DNA of 64,000 bases, from NCBI GenBank assembly GCA_014925825.1, contig JACGCK010000044.1, positions 244,230 to 308,229 of the forward strand, given 5' to 3'. A program made the position numbers and the translations under genes. Positions 1-10,005 of this stretch are shown piece after piece. Under the pieces are notes generated by a model, which had not been told where the DNA came from, searched no databases, and worked only from the letters and a program-made list of their open reading frames with translations. This DNA comes from Pholiota molesta (taxonomy: Eukaryota > Basidiomycota > Agaricomycetes > Agaricales > Strophariaceae). Numbering within the stretch: the first letter of the stretch is position 1; every line of letters begins with the position of its first letter.

Positions 1-1057
1 GGTCAGTCCTAACAATCTTAATTAACGCAAAGCACTAATATCCAGGCAGGTAGGATCCAATCGGCTTGATATTTTTCTCCGATTGCAGAACGACTTTGAC
101 GTATTTCTGCTTGATCATATCGCCCTTTACCCTCCATCGCTCCGTACCCACATTCCTGCTCTACTGTGCCTTCTTTGTTGTGGTGATGGCCCTCGAATTG
201 GTGACTTGTTCCGCATATTACTTCTGCGTGCAAGTAACTCAGCACGGGAGCACACCGAGTTCCTCAATCTGGATAACATGCTGTTGATTGACAATGACTC
301 GAAGGCTTTCTATCGTTTTAAATATCAGATATGGGAGTCGTTGTTCCGAGACAAATCCAGGGCCGGAGAATACTTTGTAGATGGCAAGAGCTATGTGGCA
401 CTGGCCAAGGCAATAGTCAGTGTCGTCTATTCTAGGTATGCTGCCTTCATATACTGCATCATTGGGAGTTAACTACTAATTCTCTTTTCAGGCCAGGAGA
501 AAGGGACCATCAAATTAGGCTTGCAAGGAATGGACGCCAGCTATATGCCATGCGAGAGGGCTGGGATCCAACAATGCGAATAAGCATCAGTGATTGCGCA
601 AGGTTTGATGTCATAAACGAAGTACTCGAAAATGCTTCGACAGACTGGGACTTGGCCAATTATCTGCGCGAGCGCGCTGTTCAGTACAGAGATGACGTGC
701 AACCCATTCCAGGAAGGATGAACATTGCAAACGCGTGCATCAAATATATTCAAGTAGGTGCTGCCCCTGAAATCCCAAATTTCGACAGCTCGTTAACGAA
801 TATCTCGATTGGCATCTCTCTAGCGGTGTGGAGTCCCTTTCCTGGAACATTCGCACCAGCCAGATATGAACAAATGTGCGATTTGCGACTGGCGCGATCC
901 TCCTCGCATTTACCCACCTACTCCGCTCTCGAGTCTTGCTCGCGCATGCTCATGGAATTATCGATTCTCCCCTGCCATTCACTATCACTATCACTGTACC
1001 TTATCTTCTACACATATCGCGGAGATCCCTGTAAATTACTATCACTCAGTTCCATGA
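1..1057 (+). CDS. NLR-1, C-terminal part of a NACHT-family NLR-like protein (5' end outside window)
   Basis: This is the 3' part of a fungal NLR-like gene whose NACHT domain lies before the window. Predicted exons are 50-435, 492-753 and 860-1057, with GT-AG introns in compatible phases; bases 1-49 are the end of an intron. The protein aligns through its length with the C-terminal regions of NLR-4 (38.2-38.9 kb) and NLR-5 (45.2-44.1 kb), for example the shared blocks DKSRAGEYFVDG and WDLANYLRERA. The last exon starts with PDMNKCAICDW and ends after 65 codons at TGA 1055-1057. That tail differs from NLR-5: about 0.5 kb present in NLR-5 is missing just after the CAIC motif, and a related segment occurs at 7.05-7.56 kb. 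Family membership rests on the paralogues in this window. Whether the truncated tail is still functional is unknown. Confidence 0.75.
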
Positions 1058-1431
1058 CATTCGTCTTTTATCATTATTTTTATTTACTCCGCGAATGCCC
1101 TCGAATTCGAGTCTTATATTTATTTATTTTCGCATCCACATACGGTTATATTTCATGCTCATTACATTCGTTGTAGCCTTATTAGTACGTACCACTACCA
1201 ATTCCTAGCTAGCTGGAAAGCCCGCTCAACCCGTGGATCTCCCTTCTCATCTTCCACGGCGACGGCTTGATCCTTAGCAGGCCCAAGTTGTTTCGGTAAG
1301 ATGTGTTGCGCAGTCAGCGGCGAGCAGGGGACACGAGAACGCAGCGCGTGCGCGCGGAGAGTTGTCCATTCGGGCGGGGCGAAGAGACACCATGAGCGGG
1401 TGATGCAAGGTGTGGCGTGACATGGCGAAGG
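1058..1431. other. NLR-1 3' flank, no gene seen
   Basis: AT-rich sequence up to about 1170 matches the downstream flank of NLR-5 (about 43.45-43.77 kb, opposite strand). Beyond 1195 the sequence turns GC-rich. A minus-strand reading frame is open here and lines up with one on the far side of the transposable element at 1440-2647, but I cannot assign it a product. Confidence 0.4.
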
Positions 1432-1439
1432 AGAGGCGG

Positions 1440-2647
1440 TAGTGATCGGCACGGGTAACCCGCGGGTACCTTCAGCCAGACCCGCACCCGCACCCGCCAA
1501 ACCCGCCACCCGCAGTACGGGTACAGGGGTTTCACAGGTTTGGGTTGCGGGTTTCACGGGTTTCGAGGGTCTCGAAACCCGCGCGGGTCAGTGCCACGGG
1601 TAAGCTCCCTCAAGCGTCTGCATGCCGCAGAGGCTGCCATTGCAGCACTCGTTGTGTATGCAGACGGCTGAGGAGCCGCCCTGGTACCGTCCGCCGCCGC
1701 CGTCTGCGTTATCTGCCGCTGCCACCGTCGTTGTCGAGTCGTTGGCGGCGTACACCACACTGTCCGCCGTCGTTGTTCTGTCCGCTGTGGTAGTGTGTCA
1801 GAGCGGGGCCGCAGGGGCAGGACGAGGGGACGGGTTGGGTATGGGTGATCGCTGTCGGCGGCCGTAGAACGGCGGCCTTCGGGGGCATTGGGAGCGGCCA
1901 GGCTGGTGGGAAGCGCGAGCGCAGGGACCGTGAGAGGGACCGTGAGGAGCGGCTAGACCGAGAGCGCGGCGAGCGTGCGACACGCAGCCGCCGCGGGAAT
2001 GTATCGCACGCGCCGCCGCCCAGCGAGACGGGCGACGACGATTTCTACGGGTACTCCGCCCTCGCGACGTGCCCGCGCAGCTGCTGAAGCTGCACACCGC
2101 GCCCGTGAACCGTCATCGCGTTCGCCGCGGCGTGGCGTCCGTCATCACGCTCGCGTGTCGTCCGCCGTCGCGTGCGCGTGTCGTCCGCCATCGTCCTTGC
2201 TCGCCACGTTGTTGTCCGACCGGCGTGGTAAGAGTGGGGGTCGCACTGCCCAAGACGAACCTGTAAGTGGGCAGGGGTCAGTGCAGGAGAAAATGCGGTG
2301 GCTGCGACGCACCTGCCGGATCTCCCGCTCCTTCCCTGCGCTATCCAGCACCCAGTTCCGCTCGCATCGCGAATTCGGGCCCACATCCCTCATTGGAGGG
2401 GAGGGGCATGCGGCCGTGAGGGGAAGAAACGTGGTTAGCAATTGAAACCAACCAAGTTTGTTCGTTGATTTCGATTCAAGCTCCGCTTGAATCGAACGGC
2501 ATTGGGCGGCCGCGCACCCGCGTGACCCGCGCGACCCGCGGCTACGGGTACGGGTTGAGGGCGGGTGAGGAAAGTCAGACCCCAACCCGTACCCGCCAAA
2601 CCCGTGGCACAAACCCGCACGGGTTTGGAAACCCGTGCCGATCACTA
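1440..2647. mobile_element. hAT-like non-autonomous element with 17-bp TIRs and 8-bp target duplication
   Basis: The ends are perfect 17-bp inverted repeats: TAGTGATCGGCACGGGT at 1440-1456 and its reverse complement at 2631-2647. Each end is flanked by the 8-bp direct repeat AGAGGCGG (1432-1439 and 2648-2655), the target-site length of the hAT superfamily. Just inside both ends (about 1450-1600 and 2510-2635) are dense repeats of ACCCGC / GCGGGT, typical of subterminal transposase-binding arrays. The 1,208-bp element has no transposase domain that I can recognise, so it should depend on a partner elsewhere. Its very GC-rich interior has several overlapping open frames, which in such composition are expected by chance and are not called as genes. 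Its TIR differs from those of hAT1 and hAT2, so it belongs to another hAT family. Confidence 0.88.
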
Positions 2648-2655
2648 AGAGGCGG

Positions 2656-3097
2656 AAACGGCAAGGAGAGGGTTGCAGTCGACCGTCTGTAGACGGCGCT
2701 ACCGCTTCCTCGCCCTTTCCCTCCGTAGAAGTGAATATGCTGGCGACCGTGATCGTCAGCATGTGCAGCAGCGCGGGCGTACGCCCGCGCTGGGCGGATG
2801 CTTAGACTGTCCGTATGATAGTACGGCTCAAAGCTGAATGGCGCAGCATATTCAGATAAGTAGTGTGGAGAGCTGTAGTAATTGTGCATACTTTTGCTGT
2901 GTGTTATCTTGACAGGTGGCGCAGTAAACACAATAGTGGTACTTGCAGAAAAGGAGAAGGATGTTAGTGAAGAGAATATAAGACATGGATCTAACACGCA
3001 CCGCTCTGACTCTGCCCAAACAGCGGCATTTCGGAGATATAAATAAGTACTTCCCATCCATCCTCGCCTTCATCAGACACAGCTAACAGGTAACGCA
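2656..3097. other. Flank of the hAT-like element; possible disrupted ORF
   Basis: A minus-strand frame is open from 3057 to beyond the element boundary. Removing the element and one target copy keeps the frame open into a tail ending near 1314, so the element may have landed in a coding exon. I recognise no domain, and the high GC content also favours chance open frames. Confidence 0.25.
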
Positions 3098-4760
3098 CTC
3101 CACTCCAGAGGGCCCTAAGCGCGTTCTCCTATCAGCTATGTCCGTCGCGCCACGTTTGCCCAATTGATCTCCTCCCTAACACCTCCGACGAGATTTCTGA
3201 GGCATGCCTGGATATCCTGTCCCCAGGGCTGTGACTTAGCTGCCCACCAACTCTTGTAAAGTAGGTGGCGTATGCATGAGCGGAGGGTATCGTGTCCCTG
3301 TCTGCATGCCCAACCATGGAGCTGGCAGGATTCGCGAACGGTCTTCAGAAAGGAGGGACCATGGACGGTTGAACTTGGTGGGTGAGCCTGCGAACAAAAA
3401 CCGTCAAATGGTGGGATATAAATAGAACAGAACCAGGTTCTCTCTCTCTCTCACGTCCCACTCCGACGTAGGCTTGCGCGCACGCACCGCACTACGACGC
3501 GAGGACGCACATCACGCACAGAGGACTCAGGATGTCGATGGGCTTGGAAAGGGTGGTTCTGGCATAGATCCGGTGCGTCGCTGTTCAGCTTGTTTTCCAG
3601 TTGCTGCCTCCATTCTAAGGGATCTCTGACGTGAACCTGTAGCCATGACTCTCTCCCAGCTATCGCGTTTCCCTCCACCTGCAGCCTCGTTCCTTCCTTC
3701 CCAGCTACAGTCCTACCTACGCTACTTCCGCATGCTCATCGTCCCTCCGAGCCGTGTCTGGCATCCATCCCCGCCTACCAGACGAAAACCCCCGCCCCAG
3801 ATCGCTGACGGGTGGACCACTCGATCATCATCGAGGCCTCTACTCCCAGTATCCCGCGTCCGTACCTCTCCAGAACCTCCGCTCCTCCTTCTGCGTTAGC
3901 GGTACTCCAGTTCGATTCCGCGGTAGGCTGGAATTCTGAAGTTGTGGCGCTGAGAGCTGAGTGCTGAGCGCGTACAGATAGCCCGCCGGGTTGACGATGG
4001 TGCGTCCGAATCTTCAATTGACTTCAAGTCGGCTGCTCTAACTCTCCGCTAACCTCTGCCCGTCGTCCAGAACATCATTCAACTGAGCAGCCCCCCGCAT
4101 ATATGTGCCCGTCATACAGCAACCACTCTGTATCGCTTCGGTGGCGCTCAGTTGCTGCATATACGAAGCCAACAGGAAGCAAACGATCAGTATGTGCGTG
4201 CGGTGGACGGGTCTGTCGGAACTGCGAAAGTTCACCGTGATGCGTGCTGGAGTAGGGAAAGAGGCGTGGGTTGCAGATAGAACGCGGCACGCCCAATTTT
4301 TACATCATATCACCTTCCTCGCTGATGCTCTCATCGTCAAGACATCCCCTCCTGCAGCCACGCCTTCTCTTTTCCCAGGCGACACTTACCCAAAACACCA
4401 TCGACTCCGTCACCTATCCTATGTATCAATCGGCGTTCCCTGTCACTGCGCCGACCAACTCAAAATCTCAGATCCGACAATCACTTGTCAACACTCTGCC
4501 GCCTGGTACAGAGCAGAGCCTCACTCAGGCTTTTGTCGCGCAGCTGGCAGTGTACGAATGTGGCCGCGGTGCCCAATGTGCATTCGCGACGTACTTTTTG
4601 TGTCCCGAATTCCTAGAACTCCATCCCCAATTCAATCTGTCGGAGTCACCTCGCGCGTCTTGGTCCCCATCGCACCTCGCCCCGCAGGCAAAGAACACCC
4701 CGAAGGTGCTACTGCTCTACGTCGGGGCGAGCGTCAGCCAACTAGTGTTACCGTCACGGA
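3098..4760 (+). repeat. U module, copy 1
   Basis: This segment is one of four related copies in the window (others at 14.88-15.48, 30.96-32.26 and, inverted, 43.35-41.46 kb). Each has the same landmarks in the same order: a stretch around 'ATGCCCAACCATGGAGCTGG', a TATA box in TATAAATAGAAC, and then a segment with a conserved translation including SRTSAPPSALAV and FDSA. Here that frame is open at about 3820-3957 and ends early in a stop compared with the copy at 42.4 kb. The product is unknown. Downstream it runs directly into an N-terminal fragment of the sec family, so the module may contain the ancestral promoter and 5' exons of that gene; this last point is inference. Confidence 0.6.
3417..3425 (+). 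promoter_or_regulatory. TATA box of U module copy 1
   Basis: TATAAATAG sits in a context (followed by AACAGAACCAGGTTCT) conserved in all four U copies while the surroundings have diverged. That fits a core promoter reading toward the conserved frame. Confidence 0.45.
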
Positions 4761-4762
4761 CA

Positions 4763-4960
4763 CCGACACTATAATCTCAACTGCACAAACTTCTATTGAC
4801 CAAAAGAGTGGCCCGACAGGGTCTCCTGACCAACGTGTTCCGGACACGGCCGTCACCGCGGTCGACGGTCAGATCACGACCGCGGGTTCAATCAACAGTA
4901 CCGATATCCCAACGCGTCGATCTTTCTCCCGACATGCGCCTTCTTGTCGTAGCGACGTCA
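4763..4960 (+). pseudogene. Fragment of the sec family (N-terminal part)
   Basis: The frame reading ...SIDQKSGPTGSPDQ... then TDIPTRRSFSRHAP matches the N-terminal region of the sec copies at 13.78-13.55 and 30.72-30.53 kb (opposite strand). The similarity stops at about 4960, before the cysteine-rich part of the family, so this is a truncated copy. It joins U module copy 1 directly. Confidence 0.6.
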
Positions 4961-7049
4961 AAATGGGGCCGGCGGTCCTCACCATGCCATCACGGACGCA
5001 CGACGCAGCGACACGATGACGACAACGACAACGGTGCCGCGTGGGCGCTATAGACCACCACAACGCCGTCCGAGTCCATCCCCTTCTGCAAGGGATGTGG
5101 GCTCCAGCGCACCAACAACGAAGAAAGGGGAGGAGACAGCAAGGGGAGACCCGGGAGCGGGAGACCCACAAGGTACGCCCCCTACTTAGTCTCCCCTCGC
5201 TCGCCGCTGACCACAACCCCTCCCCACAGCCTGCATGTACAATGACCATGCGCCACGGCCAGCCCCTCCTGCACCCACTCGGAGTCGTTGCGCACCTGGT
5301 CTGACGAGCGCGCCACGTCACCCACCCGCGACGTCGTCCTGCGGCGCCCGCACACGACGACAACGGCCACCTACCACCCGCGACGTCGTCCCGCGACGCC
5401 AGCAACGGATACGTTGTCCCGCGGCGCCCGTACACCCCGACCATGGCCCCACACCACCCGCCACGTCGTCCCGCGGCGCACGACACCACCACGACCCCTG
5501 CCTCGTCGACCACCACCGCCGCACACTATGACGCTATGGAATGGAGTTGTGCGATGCCGTCTGCCTTTCCCACTCTGCATCGGTAATGGCGGCACGTCGC
5601 TTGCCCGCCGCACGGCAATTGTCACCAGTGCTTGCGGCGCTTCCGCCAAGGGCTGGGCGTGCGTGTGTGCGGTTACTAAATAGCAGGGTTGGTAGTGAAC
5701 GGTGGGCCCGTGGGGCACGCGCTCCACGGCGAGGGTGCCCTACTTTCTGCTGTATAGCGCATGTACCGCACGTGCGGCGGTGTTTCCAGGGCCTGTCTTG
5801 TTGCTCTGGTCTGCATGCCGCTCAGATTTTCGTTATCAGTGCGATTGTGATCACCATTTGCAGCCCACTCCATGGGACGGGGCGTGAATGCGATCGCGTA
5901 CGAGCAAGGCCAGAGGTCCCTACGTCGAAGATGCGCGGATGCGCGTAGTATCAAGGACGTCCTAGGATGATGTTGTACGCGCGGTGCCAACAATCGCCGT
6001 CCACGCCTCCCATTTCGACTTGGACTGCCCTGTAGGCCCTGCTCAAGGTGTCGATGCTCTAGGATCGTTGAATGTGCATGCTGCATCAGGATGCGGATGC
6101 GGATTTAGTATCCGCTGTGCTTCGGCGTTGCTCGAGTCGGGAGCCACACGAGAGCCGCAGATCTTGTCTCATCTCATCGCCTTTCCATCTTTTTTTTTCT
6201 CTTTGCTTTCCCTGGCGCTCTCTCTGGCAAGTAGACTGGGCTCGGTGTTGTAGCCGCTGCGATTCCTCGCGCCTTGCCCTGTCGCAGTGCAAGTAGGACT
6301 GATGTGTGTGTTGCTCATTCGATGACGTGGTCGTGCTCCTTGCTCTCTTGTCAAGTTTCCTCACCACGGGTGGGGATGCTGCGTGAGCGCGTGTGAGGCT
6401 ACTTGGCGGATGATTGCTGAGGCGGTTGGTGGCTTCATTTGCGTCATGTGAATCAAGGACTGAGGAACCGCCTCTCTAGTCTTTAATTTCCACTGTGCGC
6501 TCCAAGGTCCATTGCCTTTTCAAAATCGGAACTCTAGCTAGCATGCATTTCAGTTTGCCATGTTTCTTTCTGTGTTTCTGGTTTGTTATCTTCTTTGGGT
6601 TTGGCGCTGTGTAGACAAGGCGCCCAACTCAGTGCTCTCATGCAACAGGGTGGATGGAACTGGTTCCCGGGCTATGTTTCGCCTTTGCGTTGGTGCCAGA
6701 ACGGCCGCAAGCTTACCCACTCATGTGCGCAGTACGTCTAGTGCGTAGTATTGGATGTATAACGGAATGCGCGTAATTGATCTCAGCACGTTCTAAAGAA
6801 GACCTTGGGTGTGCTTCTGAGTTCGCCTGTTGCTTGTGGACCCCACCCTGATTCTGTGTATTGGATGAGGCAGTATCAATGGGAGCTGATAGGTCACCTA
6901 CATTCCAACGGCCATCACTGCCGTGCTACCGTTGAAACTGGCGCATAGTATGTATCTACTAATCTTTCCAATAGCCCTCAGTCTGTATGGCTTGGCGCCC
7001 TAAATGCGGAACTCTGTTCTGCCATCGCCAAGCTTCCTTATCTGGATAC
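4961..7049. other. GC-rich intergenic region, no recognisable gene
   Basis: Long overlapping open frames occur on both strands between 4.87 and 6.3 kb, but they are rich in Arg, Pro, Thr and His, overlap one another in several frames and show no domain. I read them as composition artefacts. From 6.4 to 7.0 kb I see nothing. Confidence 0.4.
5270..5500. repeat. Degenerate GC-rich minisatellite
   Basis: Imperfect units built on CACCCGCGACGTCGTCC(T/C)GCGGCGCC recur roughly every 60 bases at about 5325, 5385 and 5460, with CACGACGACAAC-type spacers. The region extends the open frames noted around it. Confidence 0.5.
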
Positions 7050-7560
7050 TTCCATGTATTAATGTGTTATTGTCAGGGGAACTCCTGTTTCCCAGACTCG
7101 GGCGCCTATCGACGCGCCCCTGCATATGCATCAGACACGCCCGCGCCCGCGCTCGCCCGCTCCGCACATGGAATCCATCCTTCGCTCACGCAGCTCATTT
7201 GCCGTCCCCTCCCTTCGTCAAACTTCCGGAACCTTTACTTACCGCCCAGGCCTTGGTTTCCTGTAGCACGCCCATATGGCGTCTGACCCGTTTCAGTATA
7301 TTTCAAATTACTTATCTTTTATTCTCACATGTTCTTTCCCTTTTTTACATTTTCCCCGAGTCACTTATACAGCCATGCAATGAGAGCGAATCCCTATCCT
7401 TTTCTCTTCGGATTCCCTCTCATTGCAGGTGCATAGTTACAAGTCCCTACCTATGTGTATGTACATGCTTAAATATACTTCGGATTCCCTCTCATTGCAG
7501 CGACGAGCGCGCTCCATCGAGGTTGCCCTTACAGGTATCCATTAAGTTCATTTCGTCACA
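7050..7560 (+). pseudogene. Relic of an NLR 3' end (tail and 3' untranslated region)
   Basis: About 500 bp resemble the 3' end of NLR-5 in order: the segment around GGGGAACTCC at 7076 (NLR-5, 44.24 kb), a tail ending in FTYRPGLGFL followed by TAG near 7267 (NLR-5 ends FRYHPGIGFL then TAG), and the untranslated sequence beyond. No upstream NLR exons are present. The piece missing from NLR-1 corresponds roughly to this segment, so it may have moved from there or may derive from another lost copy. Confidence 0.6.
7429..7500 (+). other. Putative 72-bp intron bounded by 23-bp direct repeats
   Basis: The sequence CTTCGGATTCCCTCTCATTGCAG occurs at 7406-7428 and again at 7478-7500. The first copy is followed at once by GTGCATAG, so GT follows one repeat and the second repeat supplies the terminal CAG. 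The homologous place downstream of NLR-5 (43893-43812, minus strand) has the same arrangement. It would be an intron in the 3' untranslated region whose ends coincide with the repeats. Confidence 0.4.
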
Positions 7561-8601
7561 CATTCTTGCAGCCTACCTGTTTACCAAGACCCCACCCAAT
7601 GGTATCCACATTTACACAACATGCTTCTGCCATGCGGCCAAGCAGCCCGCTGCATGCACGCTTTTTTGCTACCGTTTCTAGATCAAAAGTCGAGGTGAAG
7701 CTCGGTATACATTCGCGATCTCTGGCAGCATGATTCTAATATTGAGACGTCCATATTAATTTCGGTGTGTGGGCACGTTGTTTCATTTCTGATTTGGCTA
7801 TGGGCAACTCTTTTCGTATCAGTACTCGTACACGCCCATGTCGCACCGCTGTGGACTGTACTTTCGTGAACAGTTCTTTATCGAGTCAGAGGTCGCATGC
7901 TAAAAATGCCGCACAAGGCATGGACCTAGTTGGAAGGTGCGCGATGGCGTCAGATTGGGATTGACCGTGCTCAAATGACGTGGGCAGATTGCTGGATGGA
8001 GGCACTCGCTGGATATTGCGTTGATTCATTTATCTGAGTTTATGTCGCTAGAGTGGCTTGCCACTGGACGCAACAAGGACATATATGAACCTTGTTTCGC
8101 AGCTGGGTCCTGGATGTTGCGAGCGCTCACGAGCCTAGCACGGTACTTATCAAGGAGTGTGAGGCACCGTCTTCTCTGAGACATCATCACAAGCGCGCTG
8201 ACGCTGCTTCATGATTGTATATGCATACAAGTATATACATATTCATTGGTTGCTTAGCGTACACCGAGATGAAAGGCGCTCTGCACTTGTTGTGCATTCT
8301 AGATTGCTTTACAATGTCTGGTTTTGCAGCTTCTTATGGCTTACATCGATCAACTTCATCGATACCGGAGCAATGAAGAATTCAGTTGAAAGCTTATGAA
8401 TGGCCCTCCATAGAAAAATAGTAGAGGAACGATTAGATATATTACACCCACTATGGAAAATGACTTCTATGAAGCGTAACAAACTTCAGAAAAATCGACC
8501 GTGCTAGACATGAAGCTTTGAAGCTTTGGCGCCAAATGCCGAAAGTAAGAATCGACGTAAAAATTGACATCAATGGCTGAGGGAACTTTACTCACCTAGC
8601 T
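7561..8601. other. Intergenic, nothing recognised
   Basis: Moderate-GC sequence without a coherent reading frame, repeat or RNA gene that I can identify. Confidence 0.4.
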
Positions 8602-9403
8602 TCATGGCCAGAGACTAAACATCTTGTTCAAAAATGTTCTTCTTTTCCTCGAGTTTTGCCCATACAGCGCATAGTATTTCTCTATTGTGTCTGCAAGCTG
8701 ACCTGTTGTCCTGTTGATCGGAGGGCCTGAGCATACACCGTCGAGGATATCCCAGGCTGAAACGAGAGTGCCTTCGAACAGCTTCACCTGGCCATTTACT
8801 GCAGAAATTTGGTTCCAACAATTTTCATACGATACTGGATCTTCTCCGCCAATCTTTGTGAACACCTGTACACAAACGGACTCCATCTCTGACAGCTTTG
8901 AAGCCGATATAGAAATATGGCTGTTTTTGCATCGATGAACATCATGCAACACCAAGATGCCTGCGAGTCTTGCATTTGGCCTAGCGCATATTTTTAGCAG
9001 ATTCAATAAATTGATTTATGGGCTTACAAAGCTTCGAGCCACTCTATAATCCCGCTTTCTTTGCCCTCGTCAAATCCTGGAGTGTCGATGAGCCGCACAA
9101 AAAATTCAGGCTTTTTTGGATGGCGGACAGCACATTCCTGTGGGGTTGTCGTGCCCGGATGAATTCCATGAGAAATTTCGGGTTTTTTACCGAGATCGGA
9201 TGCTGAGCCAGCTACCTTGATAAACTATCGATGTGCAAAATCATTAGCTAGACCAATCAAACAGCTAACCGGGCGTACTGTGCTCTTCCCAACCCCGCCA
9301 TCTCCCAATACTCTACCAAGTTGTTCGTATACGTTAGATGGTGAAAACAAGAAGTAAATTGAGTCACAAACATGATCAAAGGTATCGCATCAGTGGGATC
9401 CAT
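8602..9403 (-). CDS. Small P-loop GTPase-like protein (fungal G-domain protein)
   Basis: Four predicted exons on the minus strand, 9403-9372, 9312-9279, 9224-9028 and 8980-8602, join in frame to 213 codons. The start MDPTDAIPL leads into IIVLGDGGVGKST with a P-loop at residues 14-21, then FIKVAGSASD, and a G3 motif DTPGFDE at residues 69-75. A segment ARLAGILVLHDVHR follows, in the position where fungal AIG1-like G-domain proteins carry 'GilYlHrIsD'. A later TKIGGED may be the weak guanine-specificity region. These features are those of the large fungal family annotated as G-domain or AIG1-like P-loop proteins, whose role is not established. The gene diverges from NLR-2 about 600 bp away, with a tandem repeat between them. 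Exon junctions need transcript support, and the family assignment is good to superfamily level only. Confidence 0.72.
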
Positions 9404-9714
9404 TTGGACTAAATTACTCGATGTTTGCGACTTCCTTCCAGAAAAGTTGATAAATCTGTGGATGTTTGGAATTGGGCTATAAAGCGAAGAAAGTGAGGAA
9501 ACGATGGCCTGAGAGGGATAAAGCGTGTTGCGCAGGGGCAACAGAAGGGATATTGTCGGTCACTCAGATTCTATGTGATCGATCCTGAACCATAAATTGA
9601 CAGGCTGACAAGCTGTATTATGCATTTCATGGACCATCCGTAGTGCACGACTTACGGACCCTAGCAGCGCTATGCGATACCGACAACATCATTGATGAAT
9701 TGAGGCCAAGAATA

Positions 9715-9905
9715 CTGAAAGCCTTCGCAATGCCTCTTTGCACTGCGGTTCAATGTGTGTTAGGTATGTGTAGCCACCAGGCTGAAAGCTGTCGGAATGC
9801 CTCATGTATAACGCGGTGCAACGCGTTTCAGGTCCTGGTATGTGCAGCCACGAGGCTGAAAGCTTTCACAATGCCTCATGTACAACGCGTTGCGACACAT
9901 GTCAG
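9715..9905. repeat. 74-bp tandem repeat between the GTPase-like gene and NLR-2
   Basis: The unit beginning GGTATGTG(T/C)AGCCAC(C/G)AGGCTGAAAGC starts at 9763 and 9837, and a partial earlier copy (CTGAAAGCCTTCGCAATGCC) starts near 9715. Copies differ by point changes. It lies in the shared upstream region of two divergent genes. Confidence 0.65.
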
Positions 9906-10005
9906 CTGCACACAGCCATGACTTGTCCTTGCTGAGCACTGACCCACGTCCTTTATATCATTTTATGAAGATCGAAGGAGTTTCAAGTCCTCACGCTCAA
10001 GAATC

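Noticed and set aside
1545..2762. Open frames inside the hAT-like element
   Set aside because: They overlap in many phases, cross the TIRs and have no transposase motif; composition explains them.
4735..4755. CTAGTGTTACC resembling a hAT terminus
   Set aside because: No matching inverted end or 8-bp duplication was found nearby.
4869..5727. Long overlapping open frames on both strands (up to 215 codons)
   Set aside because: The region is a GC-rich degenerate minisatellite; frames in several phases are open at once and are Arg/Pro/Thr-rich, which is expected from composition.
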